Assembly (NCBI RefSeq): GCF_029504575.1
Contig: NZ_JAQFII010000001.1
Location: forward strand, 3,355,001-3,419,000
Direction of reading: 5' to 3'
DNA from: Streptomyces sp. SPB162
Lineage (GTDB): Bacteria; Actinomycetota; Actinomycetes; Streptomycetales; Streptomycetaceae
Length of the DNA: 64,000 nt
Below the pieces are notes generated by a model. That model saw only the letters and a program-made list of their open reading frames with translations, was not told the DNA's origin and ran no database searches. This document shows positions 26,603 to 34,583 of this stretch, in pieces (the stretch's first letter is position 1; each line of letters starts with the position of its first letter). Both the position numbers and the translations under genes were made by a program.

Positions 26603-28870
26603 TCAGACGGCGGGAAGCGCGTAGAGCAGGTCCCCATGGACCACCAGCAGGCGCTTCCCCGCGGCGGTGAGGGTCCATACGCCGCTGCCGCCCTTGTCCT
26701 CGGTGAGCCCGTCGTTGGCACTGTTCCGGTAGATCCAGCGCGGCGCGCCGTTCTTGGCGTCGAAGGCGAAGATGCCGCCCTCCTGGAAGTAGGACACCCC
26801 ATAGACGGAGTCCCCGGCCCGGACGAACTGCAACGGCCCGTACGGGTCGGAGAGTTCGCGCTGCCAGAGCACGCTCCCGCTGTTCGCGTCGACCGCCCAG
26901 ACGCCCTTCAGCACCACGGCGCCGTACACCACGCCCTCGGCGACGGAGAGCGGGGAGCTGAAGCCGTTCTTGTGCCCGGCGGGCACCGACCAGCGCTCGG
27001 CGCCGGTCTTCAGGTCATAGCCGCGCAGGGACTTGCCACCGATGACGACCTTGTCGGCGTGCAGGACCGGGCGATACGCGGAGTCGGCGCCCACCTTCTT
27101 CGTCCACACCTGATTGCCGTGCGCCACCTCGCGCACGGTGATGTTGTGGTTGTTGTCGGCGTAGACGAGATATCTGCCGTCGGTCGTCGCCGCGACGTCC
27201 CATTCACCGGCGCCCTGGTCGCGTTCCTGGTGCCACAGCATCTGGCGGGTGCCGATGTCGACGGCGGCCACCACCGTCCGGATCTTGGCGGCGTCGGTCG
27301 CGGCGGGATCCTGGATGGTGGCGATGAGGTACACGTGCTTGTCGTCGGCGGCGATCGGGCGGGGATCGGCGAGCTGCCCGCCCAGGCGGCTGCGCCATGC
27401 CTCCTTGCCGTTGAGCGGGTTGATGCCGACGAAGTCACCGTTGGCCTGCGGGCTCGTGAAGAACAGCAGACCGTGGCCGCTCACCAGGTACGACGAGAGG
27501 CCCGTGACATCCGGCGTGGACCACTTCTGCTCGCCGGTGACGATGTCGTGGGCGATCAGCGGATTGCCGCAGACGACCATCAGATCGCCGAACGTCATGG
27601 CCGGTACGCCGTAGTTCAGACTCAGCGGCTTCGCCTGCTTGCGCCACAGCGCCTTCGGGCTCAACCCGTTCGCCGGCGTGGTGAACGCCGCTTCCGGCGT
27701 CGGGCCCTTGTTGTTCGTCACGGCTCCGGTCGGGTCGGTCACCGGGTCCTTGCCGCCCTTGCCGCCCTTGCCGCCGAACGCCCACACGGCTCCACCGCCC
27801 GCCGCCGCGACCGCGACGCCCGCGCCGAGGGCGAGGAACCCGCGGCGGGAGCGGGATGCGCCGGAGGTACCGGCGGCCGGCGCCGACACGGTCCCGTCGA
27901 GGGTGGTCGGGGTGCGCTGCGGAGCTTCTTCGGCCGGTGTCCGGGCCGGCGGCGGCGTGGCTGTGCCCGTGCCGTGCGCCGGGGTTTCCAGGTCGAGGAT
28001 CCGCGAGGCGTGCTGGGCGATGGTCGAGGAGACCGGCCCCGGGAGCCAGTTGTGCAGCGCGGACGCGGCGCCGGCGGGGGCCAGTTCCGCGCTGATCTGC
28101 CGCGGTGTCGGCCGCCGCGCCGGGTCCTTCTGCAGGCAGGCCAGCACCAAGGGACGCAGGGAAGTGGGCATTTCGGTCAGGTTGGGGGTGCCGTGCACCA
28201 CCTGGTAGAGCAGCGACGCCGCCGTCCCGATCCCGAACGGCTGCTGCCCGGTGGCCGCGTACGCCAGCACCACGCCCAGCGAGAAGACGTCGCCCGGTGG
28301 GCCGGCCGGCTCGCCGACCGCCTGCTCGGGCGGGATGAAACCGGGCGAGCCGACGACCACTCCGGTGCTGGTCATCCGATCGCCGTCGACGGCCCGTGCG
28401 ATCCCGAAGTCGATCACCCGCGGCCCGTCCGCGGCCAGCAGCACGTTGGACGGCTTCAGGTCGCGGTGCACGAGTCCCGCGTCGTGGATCACCACGAGCG
28501 CCTCCGCCAGGCCGGCACCCAGCGCGCGCACGGACGCCTCGGGCAGCGGACCGTGCTGCCCGATCACCTCGTCGAGCGGCGGGCCCAGGACGTACGCGGT
28601 CGCGAGCCACGGCAACCGGCCCTCGGTGTCGGCGTCGACGACGGGCGCCGTGTAGGCGCCGGAGACCGCCCGTGCGATCTCGACTTCGTGCCGGAACCGC
28701 GCCCGGAACTGCGCGTCCTCGGCCAGTTCGGGACGGACCACCTTGACGGCGACGGTCCGGCCGCCCGGCGACCGCGCGAGGTAGACCCGCCCCATGCCGC
28801 CTGCACCGAGCCGTCCCAACAGGCGGTACGCCCCCAGACTTTGCGGGTCTTCCGGCTCCAATGGCTGCAT
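26603..28870 (-). CDS. Ser/Thr protein kinase with PQQ-propeller ectodomain
   Basis: A 755-residue receptor-like kinase. The N-terminal Hanks-type domain (residues about 15-275) has GAGGMGRVY, Lys43, the catalytic loop HRDLKP (Asp137) and DFG (Asp154), so it should be active. A Pro/Thr-rich linker leads to a membrane helix at about 344-367. It is preceded by SRRGFL, which looks like an internal twin-arginine motif. The C-terminal part has repeated PQQ-like blades such as GYDLKTGAERWSVPAG and FDAKNGAPRWIYRN. ATG 28870 is chosen as the natural start before LGAYRLLGRLGAG. A role in sensing and controlling the adjacent secretion locus is inference. Confidence 0.92.
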   Translation of the reverse strand: MQPLEPEDPQSLGAYRLLGRLGAGGMGRVYLARSPGGRTVAVKVVRPELAEDAQFRARFRHEVEIARAVSGAYTAPVVDADTEGRLPWLATAYVLGPPLDEVIGQHGPLPEASVRALGAGLAEALVVIHDAGLVHRDLKPSNVLLAADGPRVIDFGIARAVDGDRMTSTGVVVGSPGFIPPEQAVGEPAGPPGDVFSLGVVLAYAATGQQPFGIGTAASLLYQVVHGTPNLTEMPTSLRPLVLACLQKDPARRPTPRQISAELAPAGAASALHNWLPGPVSSTIAQHASRILDLETPAHGTGTATPPPARTPAEEAPQRTPTTLDGTVSAPAAGTSGASRSRRGFLALGAGVAVAAAGGGAVWAFGGKGGKGGKDPVTDPTGAVTNNKGPTPEAAFTTPANGLSPKALWRKQAKPLSLNYGVPAMTFGDLMVVCGNPLIAHDIVTGEQKWSTPDVTGLSSYLVSGHGLLFFTSPQANGDFVGINPLNGKEAWRSRLGGQLADPRPIAADDKHVYLIATIQDPAATDAAKIRTVVAAVDIGTRQMLWHQERDQGAGEWDVAATTDGRYLVYADNNHNITVREVAHGNQVWTKKVGADSAYRPVLHADKVVIGGKSLRGYDLKTGAERWSVPAGHKNGFSSPLSVAEGVVYGAVVLKGVWAVDANSGSVLWQRELSDPYGPLQFVRAGDSVYGVSYFQEGGIFAFDAKNGAPRWIYRNSANDGLTEDKGGSGVWTLTAAGKRLLVVHGDLLYALPAV

Positions 28871-29007
28871 CAACAGCCACCCCCGTCTCCTGTGTACACG
28901 TCCGTAACGCCGATTCGCCCCGACGGGGCAGCCTAGTGCGCCGCTCGTGGCCGCCGACCGGGCGCCTGGGCCGGAGTGCACCCTCCGGACCGGAACGGAT
29001 CGCACCA

Positions 29008-29025
29008 CGCGGCCCGCCGGCCGCG
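29008..29025 (-). terminator. Hairpin after the alpha/beta hydrolase gene
   Basis: CGCGGCC and GGCCGCG form a 7-bp stem with a four-base loop, five bases beyond the hydrolase stop on the minus strand. Confidence 0.5.
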
Positions 29026-29029
29026 GGCG

Positions 29030-29915
29030 TCAGGCCGTTTCCGTCCGCTGCCGGGGTATCGCGGAGTCCGCGGACTCCGCGAGGAATCGTTCGACCGTCT
29101 CGTACCAGGCGGCGGGCTGTTCCCAGTGGACGAGATGGCCGGCGTCCGGGATCTCGGCGTAGCTGCCGCGGGGCAGCACGCGGACCATCTCCTGGGCTTC
29201 GGCACGCCCCAGTTCACCCTCCAGACCGCGGACGACGAGGGTCGGGCAGCGGACCTGCGTGAGCTCCTCCCAGTGGGCGTCCAGGATCCAAGGCGCCCGG
29301 GAGCGGAGCATGTGGCGGCGCGCGAAGACGGGCCGCCAGCCGTCACCGCGTTCCTCCATGATCTCGGTGTAGAAGTCGCCCCGGGCGGGGCGTGGCGGGT
29401 CGACCCAGGGGTCGTCCTCGCCGAACCACCTGCGCACGTCGGCGAGGCTGGCGAAGGGCAGCGGCCAGGATTCGAACCACGCCTCCCAGTCATGCTGGCT
29501 CTCCTCCCCCAGCGCCGCGGCGCGCATGTCGCAGACGACGACGGCGCGCACGAGGTCCGGGCGGCGGGCGGCGAGTTGCCAGGCGGTGAGGCCGCCCATG
29601 GAGTGCCCGACGAGGGTGACGGGGGCGAGACCGAGCTGCTCCACGGCCGCCTCGGCGTCGGCGAGGTACGCGTCGCGGCTGTACGGACCCTCGGGTTTGT
29701 CGCTGCGTCCGTGGCCGCGCTGGTCCAGGGCGATGGCGCGGTAGCGGGGGGCGAGCCGGTGGGCGGTGCCGGCCCAGTGCGAGGCCCGGCCCATGAGCCC
29801 GTGGGAGCAGCAGGACGCCGGGGCGGACGGAGCCGTCCTCCTTGGCGTCCGCGGCATAATCCCAGGCCGCGAGCCGGACGGAGCCCGCTCCGGTCACGTC
29901 GATACGCCGGATCAT
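29030..29915 (-). CDS. Alpha/beta hydrolase, frameshifted near 29804
   Basis: A hydrolase of about 294 residues once one base is removed. The nucleophile elbow is GHSMGG, the histidine is in PDAGHLVHWEQP, and an acidic residue follows strand 6 or 7. The N-terminus from ATG 29915 (MIRRIDVTGAGSVRLAAWDY) leads to PGVLLL and then loses frame at the GGG run 29803-29805; the next frame resumes at HGLMGRASHW, the oxyanion-hole region. AGGGGG upstream supports the start. The substrate is unknown; esterase or epoxide-hydrolase-like activity is plausible. The break is probably a sequencing insertion. Confidence 0.75.
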
Positions 29916-30166
29916 GTGCCGCACCCCCTGACGAACTGGTCGGGTCGTTCAGGCGCTCACGCTATCGAACTTTCATTCGATAAGACGGGTGGAGTTCACA
30001 AGACCGCTCTTTCGAGTGACAGCGCTCAAGGATTGGCCGCCGCAGCCGAGGGGAGATCTCCTGCGGGGCGCGACGTGAAGGGGAAGCGGTCGCGCGGAGT
30101 ACTCGGGAAGCTCGGGGTCCCGGGTCCTTCGAGGGGAGCACCACCAGGGGAGGGACGAGGGGAGGA

Positions 30167-30196
30167 GGGCCCCGGCGCCGTCAGGCACCGGGGCCC
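30167..30196 (-). terminator. Terminator downstream of dmdR1
   Basis: GGGCCCCGG and CCGGGGCCC form a perfect 9-bp stem with a 12-base loop, 33 bases beyond the dmdR1 stop. The remaining 29916-30166 stretch holds no gene that I can support. Confidence 0.75.
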
Positions 30197-30229
30197 CCGC
30201 CCTTTCCCGCCGGGACAACCCCGCAGGTC

Positions 30230-30922
30230 CTACCGCTTGGCCACGAACACGTGCGAGGCGACCTCGGCCCGCAGCTCGGCGGCCTCGCCGCCGCTGCCCA
30301 CCAGCACGCCGCCCGCGGAGGACGTCACGCTCACCACCGCGCCCGGCTGCACACCGGCTCGCCGCAGCGTGTACATCAGCTGGGCGTCGGTCTGGATCGG
30401 CTCGCCGATCCGCTTCACGACGACGCTGGCTCCGGCCGGGCCCGGCGACAACTCCGCCAGGCTGACCATGCCCTCCTCCAGGAAGGGGTCGGCCTCGGCC
30501 TTCTCGCCCAACTCCTCGAGGCCCGGGATCGGGTTCCCGTACGGCGACTCGGTCGGGTGCCGCAGCAGCTCCAGCACCTTGCGCTCCACCGCCTCGCTCA
30601 TGACGTGCTCCCAGCGGCAGGCCTCGGCGTGCACCTGCTCCCACTCCAGGCCGATCACGTCGACGAGGAGGCATTCGGCGATCCGGTGCTTGCGCATCAC
30701 GCGCGTCGCCGTCCGCCGGCCCTCGTCGGTCAGTTCCAGGTGCCGGTCGCCCGCGACATGCACGAGGCCGTCACGTTCCATGCGCGCCACGGTCTGGCTG
30801 ACCGTCGGACCGCTCTGATCGAGGCGCTCGGCGATTCGGGCGCGCATGGGGACCACACCCTCCTCTTCCAGCTCCAGGATGGTGCGGAGATACATCTCCG
30901 TCGTGTCGATGAGTCCGGACAT
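30230..30922 (-). CDS. dmdR1: Iron-dependent repressor, DtxR/IdeR family
   Basis: A 230-residue metal-dependent repressor. The winged helix covers residues about 1-70 (RIAERLDQSGPTVSQTVARM is the recognition region). The metal-binding and dimer domain follows with HRIAECLLVDVIGLEW and EACRWEHVMSEAVERKV, the conserved Cys, His and Glu ligands of the family. A C-terminal SH3-like domain ends in ASHVFVAKR. Length, sequence character and the adjacent SIS gene match S. coelicolor DmdR1, the Fe(II) repressor of siderophore genes. A long antiparallel reading frame overlaps it, recalling the adm gene described opposite dmdR1. Confidence 0.92.
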   Translation of the reverse strand: MSGLIDTTEMYLRTILELEEEGVVPMRARIAERLDQSGPTVSQTVARMERDGLVHVAGDRHLELTDEGRRTATRVMRKHRIAECLLVDVIGLEWEQVHAEACRWEHVMSEAVERKVLELLRHPTESPYGNPIPGLEELGEKAEADPFLEEGMVSLAELSPGPAGASVVVKRIGEPIQTDAQLMYTLRRAGVQPGAVVSVTSSAGGVLVGSGGEAAELRAEVASHVFVAKR

Positions 30923-31002
30923 GCGCGCCCCTCAATAGCTCGTGCGTGGCCCTGCACCAATTCTGACGCATCCCACCGACAACCGGCCCCGGCGCGGGAT
31001 TC

Positions 31003-31032
31003 TTGACAGCGACGGCAGCCTGGCCGCACGGT
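31003..31032 (+). promoter_or_regulatory. Candidate promoter of the SIS gene
   Basis: A perfect TTGACA is followed after 18 bases by CACGGT, a weak -10. Transcription would start only a few bases before the coding start, so the message may be nearly leaderless. Confidence 0.4.
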
Positions 31033-31039
31033 GATCCGC

Positions 31040-31801
31040 ATGAGTGAGCCCCGCGGCGATCTGGCCGACGAATACTTCGATGCGGCCATCGCCCTCCTCC
31101 GGAGGGTACGGGACGAGGAGTCCGCGGGTATCACGGCCGCGGGCCGGGCCATCGCCGACGCCGTCGCCGCGGGCAACCGGATCTTCGCCTTCGGCGCCGG
31201 GCACTCCTCGCTCGCCGCCCAGGACGTCGTCTACCGCGCCGGCGGTCTCGCCGTCGTCAACCTGCTCGCCGTGCCCGGCACCGTCGGCATCGACGTCATG
31301 CCCGCGACCCTGGGCAGCGCCCTGGAGCGGGTCGACGGCCTCGCGGGCGCCGTGCTCGACACCAGCCCGGCCAAGCCCGGCGACGTCCTCGTCGTCATCT
31401 CGCTGTCCGGGCGCAACGCCCTGCCGGTCGAGATGGCGCAGAACGCCCGCGCCCTCGGCCTCACCGTCATCGGCGTCACCTCCGTGGCCTACACCAAGGA
31501 GACGAAGTCCCGGCACGTCTCCGGCACCTTCCTCAAGGACCACTGCGACATCGTGCTCGACTCGAAGATCGCCGTCGGTGACGCGGAACTCGTCCGCGAC
31601 GACGTCCCGGCCCCCTTCGCTCCCGCCTCGACCGTGGTGACCAGCGCCCTCATGCAGGCCGTCGTCGCCACCGCGGTCGCGGAGCTCGCCGCCCGCGGCA
31701 TCACGCCGCCGCTGCTGCGCTCGGGAAACGTGGACGGCGGGCACGACTGGAACGGCCGCATCTTCGAGGAGTACGGCTCGCGGATCTTCTTCCGCCACTG
31801 A
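31040..31801 (+). CDS. SIS-domain sugar-phosphate-binding protein
   Basis: A 253-residue cytoplasmic protein. The SIS fold is marked by IFAFGAGHSSLAAQDVVYRA and VLVVISLSGRNALPVEMAQ, whose Ser/Gly loops bind phosphosugars, and by a C-terminal GNVDGGHDWN. It resembles the DUF2529/SIS group of uncharacterised isomerase-like proteins or regulators. I chose ATG 31040 with GGTGA six bases upstream; GTG 31031 is possible. It is divergent from dmdR1 across 117 bases. Confidence 0.85.
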   Translation: MSEPRGDLADEYFDAAIALLRRVRDEESAGITAAGRAIADAVAAGNRIFAFGAGHSSLAAQDVVYRAGGLAVVNLLAVPGTVGIDVMPATLGSALERVDGLAGAVLDTSPAKPGDVLVVISLSGRNALPVEMAQNARALGLTVIGVTSVAYTKETKSRHVSGTFLKDHCDIVLDSKIAVGDAELVRDDVPAPFAPASTVVTSALMQAVVATAVAELAARGITPPLLRSGNVDGGHDWNGRIFEEYGSRIFFRH

Positions 31802-31847
31802 GCCCGTGGGCCGCCGCAAAGGGGTGCCCCCGCACGGGGCCGCAAAG

Positions 31848-31905
31848 GGTGCCACTACAGGGCACCACCGAGGGCCCGCCATCAAAGGGGCGCCAGACGG
31901 GCGCC
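31848..31905. terminator. Paired hairpins between convergent SIS and PAS genes
   Basis: GGTGCC/GGCACC (31848-31866) and GGCGCC/GGCGCC (31889-31905) can form two short stems. CAAAGGG occurs three times in the same stretch. The location between two convergent stops fits termination. Confidence 0.5.
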
Positions 31906-31908
31906 GCC

Positions 31909-33253
31909 TCAACCCAGCTGCTGCGCCAGGTCCAGCGCCGCGGCCACCCGCACCGCCACGTCCTCCGCGTACGCCGCGTCCGACCGGTCGAAGAGACGGC
32001 GCCCCGCGCCCCGCAGGAACGTGACCGCGCCCAGAGTGTGTCCGCGGCTCCGCAGGACCGTGGAGAGGCCGTGGACGGTCCCCTCGGGCCAACGGCGGGC
32101 CGCCGCCCACTCGTCGATCCTGGCCCGCGAGGCGGGCTCGGCCGCGGCGAGCGCGCCGAAGCTGGCTCGCACGGTGCCGATCCGCTCCACGGCCTGCAGC
32201 ACGGGGTGCGCCGCCCCGTACGCCACCGGGATCGTGCCGACCGCGACGGGCAGGCACGGCCCCGAGGACCCCTCCGGGGTCGAGGCGGCGCGCACCAGCC
32301 GGCCGTCTTCCCCCACGAGGTCGACGAGCGCGTGATCGGCGAACCCCGCCAGCGCGAAGTCCAGATACGTGGTCGCGGCCTCCACGGGATCCTCGCACTC
32401 GGCGGCCGAGCGCCCCGCCCGGTGCAGCTGGTTGTGGCGGAAGCGCAGCAACGATCCTTCTTGCTCCGCGAGTTTGGCCTCGGTCACGTCCAGGAACAGC
32501 CAGCCGACGCCGAGCGGCACCGGCTCCTCGCCGAGCGGCGAGCCGAGGCGGACGAACCCGCTGCGCCAGCACTGCCGCTTGGCGCTCTCGTCGCCGCGCA
32601 GGCTCAGCCACAGCTCGGACGGGACCGGCGGGCTGCCTTCCGCGAGCACGTGCTGCAGCGCCGTCTCCAGCTCCTCCAGGCCCTGCTCCAGCAGATCGCC
32701 CAGCGGCCGGCCCAGCAGGGTGTCCCTGCCGGTGCGCAGCAGCCGGGCCGCGTGCGCGTTCACCACGGCGGGCCGCAGGTCCGCGTCTATCAGCACGACG
32801 CCCCCACGAGGCGTCGTCGAACAGCGCCTCGCTGAGCGCGATCGAGCGCTCCAGGTCGATCTGGGCGTGCACCTCGGAGAAGGCGCAGTAGACCCCGGCG
32901 GGCCGGCCGTCCTGCCCCTGCACGGCCGCGGACTGGGTACGGACGAGCACCCGGTGGCCGTCCTTGGTCAGGAGCGCGAACTCGTGCACCTGACGGCCGG
33001 GCGCCTCCATGGCGCCGAGCAGTCTCGTCTGTACGTCGGGCGCGTCGGCGCTACGGGCCGCCCAGCCCGAAAAACCGCGGCGGCCGACCGCATCGTCCGC
33101 CGACCAGCCGAGGATCCGTACGGCTTCGGAATTCCAATGGGTGATGACACCCTCGCGGTCGAAGGCGCACAGGCCCGCCTCCATACCGTCGAGCAGAGCG
33201 GCGAGTAGCTGCTCGTCGCCATCACTGAGCGGCTTCGCATCGAATGGCTGCAC
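31909..33253 (-). CDS. PAS/GAF sensor protein, frameshifted near 32803
   Basis: About 447 residues after removing one base. The first PAS domain (ALLDGMEAGLCAFDREGVIT and WNSEAVRILGW) is followed by a second PAS unit (VLIDADLRPAVVNAHAARLL), then a GAF-like domain from about residue 300 (ATTYLDFALAGFADHALVDL). No HATPase, PP2C or output domain follows, so it is a stand-alone sensor or a truncated regulator. The break lies in the C5 run 32801-32805 between SWG and the second PAS. The start GTG 33253 (MQPFDAKPLSDGDEQ) is the first reasonable codon, but its ribosome site is poor. Confidence 0.7.
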
Positions 33254-33308
33254 GTCAAAACATTCAACCCCGGTGTGACCCAGCCCACACGGCGTTTCGA
33301 TAAATCGG

Positions 33309-33337
33309 TTGTGCGTCCCGGAGCGGATTCCTAATGT
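33309..33337 (+). promoter_or_regulatory. Promoter-like element before a short ORF
   Basis: TTGTGC (33309-33314) and TAATGT (33332-33337) are exactly 17 bases apart, one of the best housekeeping matches in the window. It points away from the PAS gene into an area with no long gene on this strand. Confidence 0.5.
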
Positions 33338-33370
33338 TGCGGTCACACATGAAGGGAGGTGGTTCGCAGC

Positions 33371-33409
33371 ATGATGTGCAGTCGGACACGTGAGGTGACT
33401 GCGGGCTAG
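33371..33409 (+). CDS. Possible 12-residue leader peptide
   Basis: ATG 33371 opens MMCSRTREVTAG and ends with TAG at 33407, inside the loop of the hairpin GCGGG/CCCGC (33401-33415). AGGGAGGT lies ten bases upstream. A second frame, ATG 33349 to TGA 33391, encodes 14 residues without a ribosome site. The order promoter, ribosome site, very short frame and hairpin resembles a leader or attenuator, but the next gene on this strand is more than 1 kb away. Coding is unproven. Confidence 0.3.
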   Translation: MMCSRTREVTAG

Positions 33410-33600
33410 TCCCGCGCGTCACGCTCGTCGCGCAGACTCCGTGCACGGGGTCGAGGGGCGGGCCAATTCCACGCAGTCACCCGACCCGCGGGCTCGTCGG
33501 ACTTGTCCGGCCGGTGCCTGGAGGAAACTCCGGGGAGCAGCCCGCGGGTCGTTCGCGTCCCAGGCGGCGGGCAAGACACGCCGTGCCGTCGCGGGACCCC

Positions 33601-34284
33601 CTACGGCGCCAGCCGTACGACGTTCCAGGCGCCCGTTTCGCCGCCCTCCGCGTCGGCGCGCTCATAGCGCAGGCGGTCGTGCAGCCGGTTTTCGCGCCCC
33701 TGCCAGAATTCCACGCTCCGGGCGCGCACCCGAATGCCTCCCCAGTACGTCGGCACGGGAACATCGCTGCCCTCCGGATACCGCGCCTCCAGCTCCGCGT
33801 AGCGCCGTTCGAACTCCTCGCGCGAGTCGACCACCGTGGACTGCGCACTGGCCCACGCGCCCAGCCGCGAGCCGTGCGGGCGGCTGCGGAAGTACTTGGC
33901 GGTCTCGTCCGTGGAGACGCGTTCGACCGTGCCGGAGACGATGACCTGGCGGGCGATCGCGTGCCAGGGGAAGAGCAGCGAGATCTGCGGGTTCTCGACC
34001 AGATCGCGGCCCTTGCGGGAGCCGTAGTTGGTGTAGAAGACGAAGCCGCGCGGGTCGAAGCCCTTGAGGAGCACGGTCCGCGAGCTGGGACGGCCCTCCG
34101 CGTCGGCGGTCGAGGCGATCATCGCGTTCGGCTCGGCGAGGCCCGCGGTCACGGTGTCCGCGAACCAGCGGGTGAACTGCGAGTAAGGATCGGCGGCCAG
34201 CTCGGCCTCGGGGAGACCCTGGGCGCGGTACTGCTCGCGCATGACGGCGGGATCGACATGATGCTGCACCCGAACATCTTGCAT
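33601..34284 (-). CDS. pdxH: Pyridoxamine 5'-phosphate oxidase
   Basis: FMN-dependent oxidase that makes pyridoxal 5'-phosphate. The 227-residue product has the family hallmarks [19 protein letters not shown] near the N-terminus, [20 protein letters not shown] and [19 protein letters not shown] in the FMN-binding barrel, and [18 protein letters not shown] followed by WNVVRLAP at the C-terminus. ATG 34284 gives normal family length, although GTG 34269 is possible. It is divergent from the citrate synthase gene, an arrangement known in streptomycetes. Confidence 0.93.
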   Translation of the reverse strand: MQDVRVQHHVDPAVMREQYRAQGLPEAELAADPYSQFTRWFADTVTAGLAEPNAMIASTADAEGRPSSRTVLLKGFDPRGFVFYTNYGSRKGRDLVENPQISLLFPWHAIARQVIVSGTVERVSTDETAKYFRSRPHGSRLGAWASAQSTVVDSREEFERRYAELEARYPEGSDVPVPTYWGGIRVRARSVEFWQGRENRLHDRLRYERADAEGGETGAWNVVRLAP

Positions 34285-34426
34285 CCCCTGGGCCCCGTAC
34301 GTCCCGGGGCCGGACAGATGCGGGCGGGCCGGGCCGATCCCGGCTGCCCGGCCGAGGAGTGTGCCGCACCTCACGCTTCCCGTCATGTGCCAGAACCGAC
34401 AGAATTGCGGGTCGGGTCACTGTGGC

Positions 34427-34442
34427 CTCTTGACATCAAGAG
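34427..34442. promoter_or_regulatory. Palindrome CTCTTGACATCAAGAG overlapping a -35 element
   Basis: The 7-bp arms CTCTTGA/TCAAGAG flank CA. The element contains TTGACA (34430-34435), a perfect -35 sequence for the citrate synthase gene that starts 142 bases downstream. Binding here would block the promoter. Palindromes of this type are typical of MarR-like repressors, but the regulator is not identified. Confidence 0.5.
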
Positions 34443-34583
34443 ATACCGTTTCTGACTCCGGCCTCGGGTCTCTGATGGGACGGGGTGACCATCGCCCGAG
34501 CGGGGCATTACCGGAATGGCCGTCCAAGCAGTCGACCGGCCGAGCACCAAGCACCTGTCGACCACATCACGAGGAGCCGCCTG

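Noticed and set aside
28000..28870. Kinase start further upstream, up to 29008
   Set aside because: The extra residues are low in family similarity, and ATG 28870 gives a normal kinase N-terminus.
29468..29478. Sequence whose complement reads GGTTCGAATCC, like a tRNA T-loop
   Set aside because: It lies inside the alpha/beta hydrolase coding region, and no acceptor, D or anticodon stems can be drawn around it.
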